Source of the DNA: Defluviitaleaceae bacterium
GTDB taxonomy: Bacteria; Bacillota; Clostridia; Lachnospirales; WQUN01
Length of the DNA: 5,402 nucleotides
Assembly (NCBI GenBank): GCA_009783395.1
Contig: WRHA01000261.1
Span: 1-5,402 of the forward strand
Direction of reading: 5' to 3'
Below are positions 4,550 to 5,402 of this stretch, in pieces. The notes beneath the pieces were generated by a model. It did not search any database, was not told where the DNA came from, and saw nothing but the letters and a program-made list of their open reading frames with translations. Numbering within the stretch: the stretch's first letter is position 1; every line of letters starts with the position of its first letter. The position numbers and the translations under genes are program-made.

Positions 4550-5402
4550 CTATAATTGAATCACCTTCGCAGCAATCCTTTCACAAAAAACACTGTCGTG
4601 TTCAACAAACAGAATCGTCGGTGTGTGTTCCAGAAGAAGCTCCTCGATTTGCATTCGCGACAGAACATCGACGAAATTCAGCGGCTCATCCCACACGAGC
4701 AGATGCGATTTTTCGCACAAGCTTTTGGCCAAAAGCGTTTTCTTCTTTTGCCCGCCGCTGAATGTTTGCATGTCTTTTTCGAATTGCACGCGTGAAAAGT
4801 CGAGCTTATGGAGGATTGCTTTGAAAAGACTTTCGTCGATGGCATTTTCGGCGGCGAAATCGGAGAGATCCCCCGCAAGATGCGACGTATCCTGCGATAC
4901 ATATGATATTTTCAACCCGGAGGCTTTGGAAATTTCACCGATGTGCGTCATGCCTTCGGAAGAGTCACTGCCGGAAGAGTCACCGCCGAAATCGCCGCCG
5001 CAAATCAGCTTGAGAATACTGGACTTTCCCGACCCGTTTCTGCCGCAAAGCGCGATTCGATCGCCCCGCTCAATAGTAAAATTCACATCACGGCAAACCG
5101 CCTTTTCACCGCCGTCGTAAAAAATCGCGACATCTCGCAGCTCAACAAATCGGCTTGTGTGAAACGGAAGCTGTGAAATTTTAAGCGCGTCGGCGCGCTC
5201 GATATTTTTTAACAACCCCGACTTTTCCTCAATTGCAACGTCCCAACGCCGCTCAAGATTTTTGCGACGCTGTTGCATCTTGAGGGATTTTTTTGCCTGA
5301 TACTCCTTCGAGCCGACCATGTCATGCCCCTTTTTTCGTGCCGCCGCCGCGCCGCGCCCCATCTTTGCGGTTTCGGCCTTATCTGCAAAACGCGAACTCT
5401 GC
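4550..5402 (-). CDS. ABC-F family ATPase, Lsa/Vga type, N-terminal part outside the window
   Basis: Soluble ABC protein without membrane segments; Lsa/Vga-type ABC-F proteins bind the ribosomal E site and many dislodge lincosamides, pleuromutilins or streptogramin A. About 283 residues are visible of an expected roughly 490. Numbered from the in-frame Met at 5362, a basic linker rich in K, R and Q (1-55) precedes the second nucleotide-binding domain: Walker A GRNGSGKSS (107-115), signature FSGGQ (201-205), Walker B LLVWDE (221-226) continuing as PLNFVD instead of the PTNHLD of housekeeping ABC-F proteins, and the switch His255. The frame stays open to the right edge (…QSSRFADKAE), so 5362 is not the start. 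A serine/glycine-rich insertion (about 123-136) arises from a 15-base tandem duplication. A strong terminator follows. Whether it confers resistance cannot be told from sequence alone. Confidence 0.9.
   Translation of the reverse strand, partial: QSSRFADKAETAKMGRGAAAARKKGHDMVGSKEYQAKKSLKMQQRRKNLERRWDVAIEEKSGLLKNIERADALKISQLPFHTSRFVELRDVAIFYDGGEKAVCRDVNFTIERGDRIALCGRNGSGKSSILKLICGGDFGGDSSGSDSSEGMTHIGEISKASGLKISYVSQDTSHLAGDLSDFAAENAIDESLFKAILHKLDFSRVQFEKDMQTFSGGQKKKTLLAKSLCEKSHLLVWDEPLNFVDVLSRMQIEELLLEHTPTILFVEHDSVFCERIAAKVIQL
4957..4986. repeat. 15-base tandem duplication inside the ABC-F gene
   Basis: CGGAAGAGTCACTGC (4957-4971) is followed directly by CGGAAGAGTCACCGC (4972-4986). On the coding strand this yields GDSSGSDSS, a flexible loop shortly after Walker A. 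Being a multiple of three it keeps the frame and lengthens a surface loop. Confidence 0.8.

Overview
The window looks like chromosomal DNA of an uncultured or little-studied member of the Bacillota, probably a spore-forming clostridial lineage. The reasons are: a DUF2508/YaaL-like gene followed by bofA, the order known downstream of recR in Bacillus; strong G-rich Shine-Dalgarno sites with TTG and GTG starts; a class 1B (Gram-positive type) dihydroorotate dehydrogenase; and an Lsa/Vga-type ABC-F ATPase. Base composition is moderate and no phage or transposase gene is visible. This assignment is inferred from gene content only.

Layout. Bases 1-648, plus strand: the end of a YaaL-like gene, a 130-base gap holding repeat copy A, and bofA with a TTG start. 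Bases 672-3107, minus strand: a compact pyrD-pyrE-lipoprotein operon, read from right to left, with an 11-base pyrD/pyrE overlap and an ATGA pyrE/lipoprotein overlap. It converges on bofA at a short GC-rich hairpin. Bases 3108-3264: the pyrD leader, with a 13-bp stem-loop and repeat copy B. Bases 3265-4206, minus strand: a two-part protein of unknown function. Its reading frame continues 40 codons upstream of the first ATG, through a conserved-looking N-terminal module, to an ATA codon that sits exactly where a start codon is expected. Bases 4207-4417: no gene, but two kinds of short tandem repeat, an inverted repeat and a strong minus-strand terminator. Bases 4418-4543, plus strand: a 41-residue ribbon-helix-helix-like ORF with a GTG start. 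Bases 4550-5402, minus strand: the C-terminal part of an ABC-F ATPase that runs off the window.

How the genes work together. PyrD and PyrE catalyse consecutive steps of UMP synthesis (dihydroorotate to orotate to OMP). The lipoprotein is translationally coupled to PyrE but has no evident metabolic link. BofA is a sporulation membrane protein that restrains processing of pro-sigma-K. The ABC-F protein probably acts on the ribosome.

Points most worth a second look: the missing canonical start and the embedded second ribosome-binding site of the unknown gene at 3265-4206; the pair of 73/87-base intergenic repeats in the same orientation relative to their flanking genes; and the tiny RHH gene beside a terminator inside an inverted repeat.
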